64,000 nt of DNA from GCA-2731375 sp046582635. GTDB lineage: Bacteria; Pseudomonadota; Alphaproteobacteria; GCA-2731375. Shown in pieces: positions 1 through 8,421 of the stretch; position 1 is the first letter of the stretch, and every line of letters starts with the position of its first letter. Position numbers and translations under genes: made by a program. A model generated the notes under the pieces. That model ran no database searches. It had not been told where the DNA came from and worked only from the letters and a program-made list of their open reading frames with translations. Location: NCBI GenBank assembly GCA_046582635.1, contig JAYGEA010000056.1, positions 1 through 64,000 of the forward strand, read 5' to 3'.

Positions 1-125
1 GTCCGGGGCGAAGGGCTATAGACCTCCGCCGGCGGGATCTGACCCAGGGCCTGATGGGGCCGTTCGTGGTTGTATATCTGTTTGAAGTCACGAAAGCGCA
101 AGATCTGTTCCGCCAGGCTATCGGC
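1..125 (-). pseudogene. C-terminal remnant of an IS481-type transposase
   Basis: Read on the minus strand, this stretch gives an open frame ending in YNHERPHQALGQ followed by PPAEVYSPSPR, the typical C-terminal end of IS481-family DDE transposases (the rve integrase tail). The catalytic DDE core and N-terminal HTH are absent: upstream on the minus strand the frame runs into non-coding sequence with no start codon. The frame is still open at the left window edge, so the stop codon lies outside. It is best read as an internally deleted insertion sequence. The family call is by eye. Confidence 0.75.
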
Positions 126-139
126 CGGCGGGCTTGCCG

Positions 140-179
140 TACCTATGTCGTGACGTAAATGTGTTACCTATCTCGTGAC
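140..179. repeat. Two 15-bp direct repeats near the IS remnant
   Basis: TACCTATGTCGTGAC at 140-154 and TACCTATCTCGTGAC at 165-179 differ at one base and have a 25-base period. They lie just upstream, in the minus-strand sense, of the transposase remnant. They may be the terminal or promoter part of the old insertion sequence. Confidence 0.6.
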
Positions 180-188
180 TACGGACCG

Positions 189-249
189 AGCCACCCGGCC
201 ACCCATTCATGATGATTACGTGGGTGGCCGGGTGGGGGACCGGGTGGCT
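189..249. repeat. REP-like palindrome, copy A (61-bp short form)
   Basis: The left arm AGCCACCCGGCCACCCA (17 bases) is followed by a 15-base spacer and a 29-base right arm starting TGGGTGGCCGGGTGGGGG. The right arm is the inverse of the left arm plus 12 extra inner bases. The same layout occurs at 4841-4901, and a 73-bp form with a complete left arm lies at 10063-10135. It can form a strong GC-rich hairpin. Confidence 0.85.
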
Positions 250-296
250 AGGCAATCCGAATGGATCTTCGGGGATCTTGCACAGGGGTGACTTAC

Positions 297-1523
297 ATGG
301 ATTTGACGTTCAGTCCCGAGGACGGGGCCTTCCGGGCCGAGGTGCGGGCCTATCTGGCGGAGGCGACGCCGCCCGAGCTGAAATACAAAGTCGAAAACGG
401 CATCGAGATGCAGCGAGGGGACGTGGTCGGCTGGCACAAAACCCTCTACCGCAAGGGCTGGGTCGCGCCAAACTGGCCCGCGGAACACGGCGGCCCCGGC
501 TGGAGCCTGACGCAGAAATATATCTTCGACGAGGAGCTGGGCCTGGCCGGGGCGCCGCGTCTGGTCACCTTTGGCATCAACATGTGCGGCCCGGTGCTGA
601 TCGGCTTTGGCACGGAAGAGCAGAAACAGCGCTTTCTGCCGCCCATGCTGTCCGGCGAGCATATCTGGTGCCAGGGTTATTCGGAGCCGGAGGCGGGATC
701 GGACCTGGCCTCGCTGCGGACCACCGCTGTTCGGGATGGCGATGAATGGGTGATCAACGGCGCCAAGACCTGGACCACCAAGGCGCACTGGTCGGATTGG
801 TGCTTTCTGCTGGTACGCACCCATTCGGAGGGCAGGAAACAGGAAGGCATCAGTTTCATTCTGGTGGATATGAAGACGCCGGGCATCGAAATCCGGCCGA
901 TCTATCTGATGGACGGCCTGCACGAGACCAACATGGTGTTCTACACCGATGTGCGCGTGCCCGTGGCCAATACGGTGGGGGAGATCCACAAGGGCTGGAC
1001 CATCGGCAAGTATTTGCTGGCCCATGAACGCATGTCGGGGGGCTCTCTCGGCCAGCACAAGACGGTATTGCGGCAGTTAAAGGAGATCGCCGCCCGGGAC
1101 GAGAAAAGCGGCGGCCGGCCTCTGGCCGCGCAACCGGATTTCGCCCGCCGTATCGCGGCAATTGAGATGGAGCTGCGCAGCCTGGAAGCCTTCAACATGC
1201 GGGCAATCGACAAGTTCTCCCAACATGGCGAACTGGGCGGCAAGGCCCTGGGCGCGGAGGCGAATATCTTCAAAATCCGCAATTCGGAGATCCTGCAACG
1301 GCTGCACGAGTTGAAGGTCGAGGCCATTGGCTACTACGCCATGCCGTATCAACTGGCCGCCCTGAAACATGGCTGGAACGAAGCTAATTTAGGCGGGGCG
1401 ATCGGTGCGGAATACGCCAACGCCTGCACGCCAAGCTATCTGCATTTCCGCAAGGTGACGATCTATTCCGGTTCCAACGAAATCCAACACAACATACTGG
1501 CCAAGGCGCAATTGGGCATGTAG
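297..1523 (+). CDS. Acyl-CoA dehydrogenase family protein
   Basis: A 408-residue flavoprotein expected to make the alpha,beta double bond in an acyl-CoA and pass electrons to ETF. The family motifs are visible: YSEPEAGSDLAS near residue 127, a WTT(K) segment shortly after, and YSGSNEIQ close to the C-terminus (about residue 390). Length is normal for the family. The ATG at 297 is preferred over the in-frame ATG at 261, because AGGGGTG lies just ahead of it and the added residues look unlike a dehydrogenase N-terminus. An MDR oxidoreductase follows 10 bases later and an acyl-CoA ligase lies further on, so a role in degrading an aromatic or branched acid is plausible. The true substrate cannot be told from sequence. 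Confidence 0.9.
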   Translation: MDLTFSPEDGAFRAEVRAYLAEATPPELKYKVENGIEMQRGDVVGWHKTLYRKGWVAPNWPAEHGGPGWSLTQKYIFDEELGLAGAPRLVTFGINMCGPVLIGFGTEEQKQRFLPPMLSGEHIWCQGYSEPEAGSDLASLRTTAVRDGDEWVINGAKTWTTKAHWSDWCFLLVRTHSEGRKQEGISFILVDMKTPGIEIRPIYLMDGLHETNMVFYTDVRVPVANTVGEIHKGWTIGKYLLAHERMSGGSLGQHKTVLRQLKEIAARDEKSGGRPLAAQPDFARRIAAIEMELRSLEAFNMRAIDKFSQHGELGGKALGAEANIFKIRNSEILQRLHELKVEAIGYYAMPYQLAALKHGWNEANLGGAIGAEYANACTPSYLHFRKVTIYSGSNEIQHNILAKAQLGM

Positions 1524-1533
1524 ACACGGCCCC

Positions 1534-2523
1534 ATGAAAGCCATGATCATACGCCAAGCCGGCGCGCCCGAGGTATTCGAGCCCGCCGAGCTGCCCATGC
1601 CTGAAATCGGCCCGAAACAGGTGCTGGTCAAGGTTGCCGCCACCTCCGTCAACCCGGCGGATTGGAAGATCCGCAAGCTGGGCCTGCCCTTTGGCCCCGA
1701 CTATCCCGGCGTCCTGCACGGCGATGTGGCCGGCGTGGTCGAAGCCGTTGGCGCGGAGATCACCACTTTCGCCGTCGGCGATGACGTTTACGGCTGTGCC
1801 GGCGGGCTTAAAGATACCGATGGGGCGCTGGCGGAATTCATGGCCTGCGATGGGGAATTCCTCGCGCCGAAGCCCGGCAATCTAACAATGGCCGAGGCCG
1901 CCGCCCTGCCCCTGGTCTGCCTGACGGCCTGGGAAGGCCTGGTGGACGGCGCCAATGTGGGCTGGGGCCAGACGGTTTTGGTGCATGCGGGCGCGGGCGG
2001 CGTGGGCCATGTGGCGATCCAGATCGCCGTTGCCCGGGGCGCCAAGGTTTTTGCCACTGTTTCGGGTCCGGAAAAAGCCAGGATCGTCAACGATTATGGC
2101 GCCGTCCCCATCAATTACCGGGAAATGGACGTGGATGATTATGTGGCGGCGCACACGGACGGGGTCGGCTTTGACATCGTCTATGACACCGTGGGCGGCG
2201 ACAATATCCCGAAGTCCTGGCAGGCCGCGAAACCGCGCGGCACGGTGATCAGCTGTCAGAGCAATTCGACCCAGGATATGACACCCGTGCACCTCAAGGG
2301 TCTGCACCACATTGGCGTGCTGATGCTGCTGCCCCTTATGCTGGGCACGGGCGGGGCGCGGCATGGCCAGATCATGGCAGAGATCACCGCCCTGGTGGAA
2401 GCCGGGCAGCTTCGCCCCCTCATGGATGGCGATCCATTCCCCTTGGCGGAGGTGGCGGCCGCCCATGCCAGATTGGAATCAGGCCAGGCCCTGGGAAAAG
2501 TGGTGGTTCAGGTCAGCGCCTAG
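1534..2523 (+). CDS. Zinc-independent MDR oxidoreductase (quinone oxidoreductase-like)
   Basis: A 329-residue member of the medium-chain dehydrogenase/reductase superfamily. The N-terminal GroES-like half carries NPADWKIRKLG, and the Rossmann half carries the nucleotide-binding glycine motif GAGGVGHVAIQIA near residue 152. The Cys/His ligands of the catalytic zinc in true alcohol dehydrogenases are not apparent, which fits NADPH:quinone reductase or enoyl reductase relatives. It starts 10 bases after the acyl-CoA dehydrogenase and probably shares its transcript. Its end overlaps the convergent nuclease-fold gene by 11 bases. Substrate unknown. Confidence 0.88.
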   Translation: MKAMIIRQAGAPEVFEPAELPMPEIGPKQVLVKVAATSVNPADWKIRKLGLPFGPDYPGVLHGDVAGVVEAVGAEITTFAVGDDVYGCAGGLKDTDGALAEFMACDGEFLAPKPGNLTMAEAAALPLVCLTAWEGLVDGANVGWGQTVLVHAGAGGVGHVAIQIAVARGAKVFATVSGPEKARIVNDYGAVPINYREMDVDDYVAAHTDGVGFDIVYDTVGGDNIPKSWQAAKPRGTVISCQSNSTQDMTPVHLKGLHHIGVLMLLPLMLGTGGARHGQIMAEITALVEAGQLRPLMDGDPFPLAEVAAAHARLESGQALGKVVVQVSA

Positions 2524-2980
2524 CGGCTTTATTCACCGCATCGGGAAATTCACCGCGCCACAGACCCCGGCCGCGTTTCTTGGCCCCAGCCTCAACCGCG
2601 CGGTAGTGCGCCGGAGCGCCCTTGATGGGGCGGGCCCAACCGGTGTGGATCATCCCCTCGGACAGGTCATAACCATTGGCCTTGCAAGTCGCCAGATGGA
2701 TGCCCTTGGCATTGGGATCGCCATGGAATTCGCAAATCACCTTGGCCCCCGCCGTCAGGTCCATCAGGGCGGTGGTGGCGATGCGGCCGCACTTGATGGT
2801 GACGCTGCGCAGGGGGCAGCGGTCGGAGGCCTTGGGCGCGGCAATTCCGTACAGGCGCACCAACTGCTGACCAACACGCATGTTGGTGGCATCGATCACC
2901 TTGACCCGGCCGGACAGGGTTTCCGCCTGGGCCGGGCCGACAATCAGATAGCCTATGAGCAACGGCAGGATTAGTCTCAT
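2513..2980 (-). CDS. Secreted thermonuclease-fold (SNase-like) protein
   Basis: A 155-residue protein with an N-terminal signal peptide (MRLILPLLIGYLIVGPAQA) followed by a staphylococcal-nuclease-like OB fold: SGRVKVIDATNMRVGQ, then VRLYGIAAPK, then LSEGMIHTGWA. In active SNases the segment after the beta strand reads R-x4-D-x2-E. Here, aligned by eye, the D and E positions are A and K, and the later catalytic Arg also seems absent, so activity is doubtful. Four cysteines suggest disulfides in the periplasm. The start at 2980 is chosen because the hydrophobic signal begins there; an upstream in-frame ATG at 2998 adds only six residues. It converges with the MDR gene, overlapping by 11 bases. 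Confidence 0.8.
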   Translation of the reverse strand: MRLILPLLIGYLIVGPAQAETLSGRVKVIDATNMRVGQQLVRLYGIAAPKASDRCPLRSVTIKCGRIATTALMDLTAGAKVICEFHGDPNAKGIHLATCKANGYDLSEGMIHTGWARPIKGAPAHYRAVEAGAKKRGRGLWRGEFPDAVNKAARR

Positions 2981-3050
2981 GCAACCATTATGGCCCAATC
3001 CCGGTTAACGGGAAGTCAAACCAGCGTGAGGAATTTTTCGGGAGCGAGCA

Positions 3051-4820
3051 ATGTCGTTGAACTACTTGGAGCCCAAGGTCGACGTGGAGCGCCGCGCCGA
3101 CGGCAGCATTATTCTCTCCTCGCCCTACCCCATGGCCGGCCCCGTGGTCCAGTTGGGCCACTACATGCGTCATTGGGCCGGAAAGACCCCGGACCTACCC
3201 TTTCTGGCGCAACGGCTGGGCGATGGCTGGCAACACCTGACCTTCGCCGCCGCCCGCCGGCAAGCCGATGGCATATCCCAGGCGCTGCTGGATCGCGGCC
3301 TTGGTCCGGATCGGCCGTTGATGATCCTGTCGCCAAATTCCCTGCGCCATGGCGCCCTGACCTATGGCGCCATGCAGGTGGGCATTCCGGTGGCGCCGGT
3401 CTCGCCCGCGTATTGCCTGATGAGCCAGGATTTCGCCAAATTGCGCCATATTTTCGATCTGGTGGCGCCGGCAATGATCTTCATCGAGGACCGGGCGCCC
3501 TTCGGTCCGGCGCTGGACAGTCTGGATCTGAATGGGGTCGAAGTGCTCGATGCCGCCGGCTTTGATGCACTGGCCGCGACAACGCCGGGCGGGGCGGTTG
3601 CGGCGGCCTATGACGAGGTCGGTCCGGGCAGCGTGGCGAAGTATCTCTTCACCTCCGGCTCCACCGGCTTGCCCAAGGGGGTCATCAACACCCAGGGCAT
3701 GCTGTGCGCTAACATGGCGCAGTTACAACAGATCTGGCCGTTTCTGACCGAAAGCCCCCCGGTTCTGCTGGACTGGCTACCCTGGAACCATACCTTTGGC
3801 GGCAACATCGTGATCAACAACGCCCTCGCCAATGGCGGCACCCTGCACATAGACGGCGGCAAACCGGCGCCGGGCCTGATTGAAACCACCGTGGATAACA
3901 TCCGGCATGCCTCGCCCAGCCTGTACTACAACGTCCCCGCCGGCTTCGCCGCCCTGCTGCCGTTCCTGGAAGACGACGCGGATCTGGCCGAGAGCTTTTT
4001 TTGCCGGCTGAATTTGATTTTCTATGCCGGCGCCGCCCTGCCCCAGGATCTGTGGCAGCGTCTGGAAGCCGTCTCCCTGGCCACCACCGGGCAAAAGGTC
4101 GCCATGGTCTCGGCCTGGGGTTCGACGGAAACCGCGCCCATGGCGACGGCGGTGCATTGGCAAATCGACCGGGCCGGGGTGATCGGTCTGCCGGTGCCGG
4201 GCACGGAGGTCAAGATGGTGCCCAACGGCGGCAAGATGGAATTGCGGGTGCGCGGCCCCCATATCACGCCGGGCTATTTGAAACGCCCCGACCTCACCGC
4301 CGAGGCCTTTGATGGGGAGGGCTTCTACCGTATCGGCGATGCCGGCCGCTTCGCCGACGAGGGGGCGCCGGTCAAGGGCCTGATGTTTGACGGCCGGGTG
4401 GCCGAGGATTTCAAGCTGACCACGGGGACCTGGGTCAATTGCGGCGGCCTGCGCCTCGCCGCGCTGACGGCGACCGCGCCGGTCTTGCAGGATGTGGTGG
4501 TGGCCGGCCATGACCGGGACTTCGTCAGCTTGCTGGCCTGGCCGAACCTGGCGGGCTGCCGCGCTTTTCTGGGCGATGATATGGAGGGGGGCGGCCTGCG
4601 TAGGCATATCAAGGACAGCCTGACAGCTCATAACCGGGCCAACCCCGGCTCCTCCACCCGCATCGGCAGGCTGTTACTGTTATCGGCGCCGCCCTCGGTC
4701 GATGCCAACGAGATCACCGACAAGGGTTATATCAACCAACGCGCGGTACTGGAAAACCGGGCCGGGGAGGTCGAGCGCCTGTATGCCGAGACCCCGGATG
4801 ATGAGATTATTCAGCTTTAA
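3051..4820 (+). CDS. Feruloyl-CoA synthetase-like AMP-forming ligase
   Basis: A 589-residue ANL-superfamily enzyme that would activate a carboxylic acid with ATP and CoA. The AMP-binding P-loop is LFTSGSTGLPKG near residue 200. The segments WLPWNHTFGGN, GGTLHIDGGKP and YYNVPAGFAAL are typical of the feruloyl-CoA synthase subgroup. AWGSTETAP and YRIGDAG are the later adenylate motifs. The start ATG at 3051 lies behind GGGAGCGAGCA. There is no enoyl-CoA hydratase/aldolase or vanillin dehydrogenase alongside, so ferulate itself is not established as substrate; the acyl-CoA dehydrogenase upstream points to some aryl or acyl acid. It converges with the histidine kinase gene across a nested palindrome. 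Confidence 0.85.
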   Translation: MSLNYLEPKVDVERRADGSIILSSPYPMAGPVVQLGHYMRHWAGKTPDLPFLAQRLGDGWQHLTFAAARRQADGISQALLDRGLGPDRPLMILSPNSLRHGALTYGAMQVGIPVAPVSPAYCLMSQDFAKLRHIFDLVAPAMIFIEDRAPFGPALDSLDLNGVEVLDAAGFDALAATTPGGAVAAAYDEVGPGSVAKYLFTSGSTGLPKGVINTQGMLCANMAQLQQIWPFLTESPPVLLDWLPWNHTFGGNIVINNALANGGTLHIDGGKPAPGLIETTVDNIRHASPSLYYNVPAGFAALLPFLEDDADLAESFFCRLNLIFYAGAALPQDLWQRLEAVSLATTGQKVAMVSAWGSTETAPMATAVHWQIDRAGVIGLPVPGTEVKMVPNGGKMELRVRGPHITPGYLKRPDLTAEAFDGEGFYRIGDAGRFADEGAPVKGLMFDGRVAEDFKLTTGTWVNCGGLRLAALTATAPVLQDVVVAGHDRDFVSLLAWPNLAGCRAFLGDDMEGGGLRRHIKDSLTAHNRANPGSSTRIGRLLLLSAPPSVDANEITDKGYINQRAVLENRAGEVERLYAETPDDEIIQL

Positions 4821-4932
4821 AGCTTTTCAAGCTTGATCCAAGCCACCCGGCCACCCAATGCGTATCATCCCGTGGGTGGCCGGGTGGGGGAGCGGGTGGC
4901 TCGGTGATTTCAATCAAGCTTGAAATGCTTTA
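4818..4932. terminator. Convergent terminator-like inverted repeat with a REP-like element in its loop
   Basis: The arms TAAAGCTTTTCAAGCTTGAT at 4818-4837 and its inverse at 4913-4932 match at 19 of 20 positions. The left arm begins at the stop codon of the ligase gene, and the right arm contains the last codons and stop of the kinase gene. T-rich ends on both strands would suit a bidirectional terminator. The loop contains REP-like copy B at 4841-4901. Confidence 0.55.
4841..4901. repeat. REP-like palindrome, copy B (61-bp short form)
   Basis: Same organisation and length as copy A at 189-249: a 17-base left arm, a 15-base spacer of different sequence, and a 29-base right arm TGGGTGGCCGGGTGGGGG then AGCGGGTGGCT. 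The arms are almost identical between copies while the spacer differs, which indicates that pairing rather than the loop sequence is conserved. Confidence 0.85.
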
Positions 4933-6206
4933 GGCACGGAGAAGCGGAAGACCGAGCCCTGGCCAAGGGTACTTTCAACCTGGATTTCGCTGCCGTGGGC
5001 GGCGGCGAATTCACTGCAGATCTGCAGCCCCAGGCCGGTGCCGGGTTCGCCATGGGTGCCGGATTTTGATTTCTCGGCGGTGAATTCGAACAAGCGCCGC
5101 ACATGCGCGTCATCCATGCCAACACCATTATCGGCGACGGATCTTTCGACCCGGCCGTTATCAAGTTGCCGGCTTTGCACATCCACGACGCCGTCCTGAT
5201 TGGTGAACTTGATCGCGTTCGATATGAGATTGCGCAGCACGGCTTCGACCATGTCCTGGTCAACGGTAACCATGTCGTCGGACAGGTCGGTATTGATGGT
5301 AATACCCTTTTCCGCAGCGACTTCACGTTGAAGTTCGGCCACGCGCCCGATCAACGGGCCCAACATGACGTCCGCGTCGGAAAACGTTCGGTCGCCCATC
5401 TGGCCGCGCGACCAGCGCAGCAGATTGTCCACCAATTGCAGCAAACGCCCGCCGCTGCGGTTGATTTCCCGGGCATATTCCCCCAGTTCCCGCCGGGTGG
5501 CGTGCTCGGCGTGATCGGCGATCAATTGCGCGAAGCCCAGCATGGTGTTGAATGGGCTGCGCAAATCATGGGCAATAATCGAGAACATTTTGTCCTTTGT
5601 CAGATTTGATTGCGCCAGTGCATCGCGCTGCGCCTCGATCTCGGCGGCGGCCCGGCGCTGTTCCGTGACATCATTGACCGTGACCACGCGGCCGCCGTCG
5701 GGCAGATCCCGAGCGCGAATTTCATAGAATTGATCACCCTTCAGGCGCAATTCGCTTCGCAGTTCCTGACCCTTCTGGATTTCTGACATCCGGGCTTTTA
5801 TCAACTGCTCCGGATCAATCGGACCATAGTCGCCACGACGGGCGACATAAGCGAGCAATTCCTGCCAGTTCACGCCGACCTGCATCAGATTATCGGGCAG
5901 GTCCAGGATCGCCTGGAACGGATAATTCCAGGCAAATAGGCGATGGTCCGTATCAAACGCGGCAACGCCTTGGGGCAGATTTTCCAAAATTTCACGCAGC
6001 AGATGCTCGGCGCTGCCATGATGCACCCCTTCTATCTTGGGCCGGGTTTGCGGCGATCCATTGCGGGAGGTGGCGCGGGAGGTGGCGTTCGGCTCCGATG
6101 AACCGGAATCAATAGAGATGGAATCGACAAAGGCGCCCCTACCGTCGCCCGGGGAAACCGGCAACGGGGTCAGCGTTCGCGATGTATTTTGGCCCCCTCT
6201 AGGCAT
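4914..6206 (-). CDS. PAS-domain sensor histidine kinase, cytoplasmic
   Basis: A 430-residue kinase with no transmembrane segment. About 65 low-complexity N-terminal residues precede a PAS domain (ILENLPQGVAAFDTDHRLFAWN). Then come the HisKA helix with the phosphorylated His in IIAHDLRSPFN, and an HATPase domain with N-box NLISNAIKF, G1 DNGVGM and G2 GTGLGLQI. It should autophosphorylate in response to an internal signal, perhaps redox, light or a ligand bound by PAS. No response regulator gene is next to it, so its partner is elsewhere. The start is uncertain because the N-terminal tail has no family counterpart; a GTG at 6026 would give a more compact protein. Confidence 0.88.
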   Translation of the reverse strand: MPRGGQNTSRTLTPLPVSPGDGRGAFVDSISIDSGSSEPNATSRATSRNGSPQTRPKIEGVHHGSAEHLLREILENLPQGVAAFDTDHRLFAWNYPFQAILDLPDNLMQVGVNWQELLAYVARRGDYGPIDPEQLIKARMSEIQKGQELRSELRLKGDQFYEIRARDLPDGGRVVTVNDVTEQRRAAAEIEAQRDALAQSNLTKDKMFSIIAHDLRSPFNTMLGFAQLIADHAEHATRRELGEYAREINRSGGRLLQLVDNLLRWSRGQMGDRTFSDADVMLGPLIGRVAELQREVAAEKGITINTDLSDDMVTVDQDMVEAVLRNLISNAIKFTNQDGVVDVQSRQLDNGRVERSVADNGVGMDDAHVRRLFEFTAEKSKSGTHGEPGTGLGLQICSEFAAAHGSEIQVESTLGQGSVFRFSVPKAFQA

Positions 6207-6373
6207 AGCGGTGTTTATTACCCCTATACATATCGTCGGGACGGTGGTGTCGGGCCGTTCTCGTGAACCATTTTTGCTATCCCAAATTTCAGGGCAATAT
6301 TCACCTTACGACTTAGAACAACCATTGTAGGGCGTTGAATCCTAAGAGAAAGTGAAGATCGGCTCGAATGGGC

Positions 6374-7141
6374 TTACCTTTGCCGTCCCCGGGCGACGAA
6401 ATGGGGGTTTTCGAAGCCATCCTTGCCATAAAGAAGAGGGCTGCCGTCAAGGCGGCTGACGCTGCCCCCCGCGCAGGCCAGGACCGCATGACCGGCGGCT
6501 GTATCCCATTCCATGGTACGCCCCAAACGCGGATACAGATCCGCCACGCCTTCCGCCAAACGACAGAATTTCAGGCTGCTGCCCGCATCGACCCGCTGCT
6601 TGATGGGCAAATTCGCCAAGAAATCATCGGTTTCGGGCGAAGCGTGGGAACGGCTGACCATGGCGACCATGCCGTCCTGTTCGGGCTGCCGGGCAGCAAT
6701 CACCTCTGCCCCGCCAGCACCCCGCCGCCGCGTCACCCGGCCGGGCCCGGCGGCGGTATAGGTTTCCTCTTTTGCCGGGACATAGACACAGCCCAAGGCG
6801 GGTTCACCATTACGAACCAGGGCGATATTGACGGTGAAATCGCCATTGCGGGAGATGAATTCCCGGGTGCCGTCCAGGGGGTCGACCAACCAGAACGGCC
6901 CCCCGCCCACTTCTGTCCGTTTGCCGGCGGCGACCTCTTCCTCCGCCACCACGGGAATATCCGGGGTCAAGGCGCGCAGGGCGGCGACGATAATTGCTTC
7001 GGCCGCCTGGTCGGCTTCGGTGACGGGGCTGTCATCGGATTTCGTTTTGACTTCGAAATCACGGGCGTAGATCTCCATAATGGCGGCGCCGGCCTGGAGG
7101 GCAATGGCTTCTATGGCGCTGGCCAATTCCTGATCCGTCAT
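6374..7141 (-). CDS. cysQ: 3'(2'),5'-bisphosphate nucleotidase CysQ
   Basis: A 255-residue member of the inositol-monophosphatase superfamily. The metal-binding signatures are present: VAEEEVAAGKR near residues 65-75, WLVDPLDGTREFI near residue 85, and a C-terminal EWDTAAGHAVL. CysQ removes a phosphate from 3'-phosphoadenosine 5'-phosphate, the by-product of sulfate assimilation. It begins 2 bases after the end of the SDR gene and is probably co-transcribed with it. A general inositol phosphatase is the alternative, but the DPLDGTREFI variant favours CysQ. Confidence 0.88.
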   Translation of the reverse strand: MTDQELASAIEAIALQAGAAIMEIYARDFEVKTKSDDSPVTEADQAAEAIIVAALRALTPDIPVVAEEEVAAGKRTEVGGGPFWLVDPLDGTREFISRNGDFTVNIALVRNGEPALGCVYVPAKEETYTAAGPGRVTRRRGAGGAEVIAARQPEQDGMVAMVSRSHASPETDDFLANLPIKQRVDAGSSLKFCRLAEGVADLYPRLGRTMEWDTAAGHAVLACAGGSVSRLDGSPLLYGKDGFENPHFVARGRQR

Positions 7142-7143
7142 GC

Positions 7144-7890
7144 TTATCGTCCACCCGTTGCTTCAATGGTCGTGCCGGTGATGTAGGAGGCGCCGTCGCT
7201 GATCAACCACAGGGCCGCCTGGGCGATTTCCTCCGCCCTGCCGGCCCGTTGCAGGGGTATGCTGGGGGCCAAATCGGCGGCCCGGTCCGGCATCCCCATG
7301 CGGGCGTGAATTTCAGTATCGATGACGCCGGGCTGGACGCCAGCGACGCGGATACCATTCCCCGCCACTTCCAGGGCCAAACCCTTCGTGAAGGTCTCCA
7401 ACCCGCCCTTGGAGGCGGCATAGTGCAGATATTGGTTGGCGCCGCCAAGGCGGGCGGCGGCGGAGGAGATATTGACGATCACCCCGCCCGCGCCCTGGCG
7501 TTTGTTCGACATGCGTTTGACCGCTTCGCGGGCGCATATGAACGGCCCAATCAGGTTGAGGCGGAAGACATCCGCCATGTCGGCGACGCTCATATCCTCC
7601 AGCCGCCCCACGTCACCGGTCATGCCCGCATTGTTGATCAGGGCGGTGACGGGGCCAAGGGCGCCGTCAACCGCCTCGAACAGCCCCACGATATCGGCTT
7701 CCTGCGCCATGTCACCGCCCAGGGCAATGGCTTCGCCGCCCCCCGCCTCAATCTCCGCGACGACAGCCTTGGCGCGATCTGGACTGCTGTGATAGTTGAC
7801 ACAAACCTTGAAACCCCGGGCCGCGCCCAAAACGGCGCAGGCCGCGCCAATGCCCCGGCTTGCCCCGGTGACAATAAGTACGCCTGACAT
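7144..7890 (-). CDS. SDR family NAD(P)-dependent oxidoreductase
   Basis: A 248-residue classical short-chain dehydrogenase. The cofactor glycine motif TGASRGIG is at residues 8-15 and NNAG near residue 87. The catalytic Ser is in NISSAAARLG and the YxxxK motif in YAASKGG, with PGVIDTE after it. The start at 7890 is chosen because MSGVLIVTGAS is the usual N-terminus; the 21 residues further upstream are unlike the family. It sits 2 bases ahead of cysQ. The substrate is not evident; relatives are often annotated as glucose dehydrogenase or 3-oxoacyl-ACP reductase. Confidence 0.88.
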   Translation of the reverse strand: MSGVLIVTGASRGIGAACAVLGAARGFKVCVNYHSSPDRAKAVVAEIEAGGGEAIALGGDMAQEADIVGLFEAVDGALGPVTALINNAGMTGDVGRLEDMSVADMADVFRLNLIGPFICAREAVKRMSNKRQGAGGVIVNISSAAARLGGANQYLHYAASKGGLETFTKGLALEVAGNGIRVAGVQPGVIDTEIHARMGMPDRAADLAPSIPLQRAGRAEEIAQAALWLISDGASYITGTTIEATGGR

Positions 7891-7956
7891 GGCAATGAAC
7901 TCCCAAGCTGAAAAATGCGGCGGGACAACACCACTTAACCCCGACAGGGTCAAGTC

Positions 7957-8418
7957 TTAGCTATCGGGCGCGGCCTCGATGCGCAGGGTGGCGCCGTTGA
8001 CCTCCGTAACGCGGACCGATGCACCGGCCGGCAGATCGGGACCTTCCACGCGCCAGGTCGTATCGTCCACCTTCATGCGGCCCCGTCCGCCCACCAGCGC
8101 TTCGTCGAGGACGAAATTCCGGCCCACATATCGGGCACCACGGCGGTTCAGGTCGGGGTGGTCGGTTTCCAAGGGTTTGCGTTTGAGATAGCGGCGGGAG
8201 AGCACGATGGAGACCACGGACAGAATGGCAAACAGCGCGAATTGCATCTTCCATTCCAGTGCGGGGGCAAAAAAGACGATGCCGCCGACAACCCCGGCGG
8301 CGATACCCAGCCACATGAACACCGCGCCGGGCGCCAGAATTTCCAGGATCACCAAGGCCAGGCCGGTAATAAACCAATCCCAGTAGGCCAGGGTTTCCAA
8401 ATATACCAGGACCGCCAA
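7957..8418 (-). CDS. NfeD family membrane protein
   Basis: A 153-residue protein with two to three hydrophobic N-terminal segments (WFITGLALVILEIL, MWLGIAAGVVGGIVFF and FALFAILSVVSIVL) followed by a small beta-barrel/OB domain (RGARYVGRNFVLDEALVGGRGRMKV). This is the short NfeD type that partners SPFH proteins. Its start lies 3 bases after the end of the paraslipin gene, so the two form an operon. The pair is thought to organise membrane microdomains or assist membrane protein quality control. Confidence 0.9.
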   Translation of the reverse strand: MAVLVYLETLAYWDWFITGLALVILEILAPGAVFMWLGIAAGVVGGIVFFAPALEWKMQFALFAILSVVSIVLSRRYLKRKPLETDHPDLNRRGARYVGRNFVLDEALVGGRGRMKVDDTTWRVEGPDLPAGASVRVTEVNGATLRIEAAPDS

Positions 8419-8421
8419 AAC

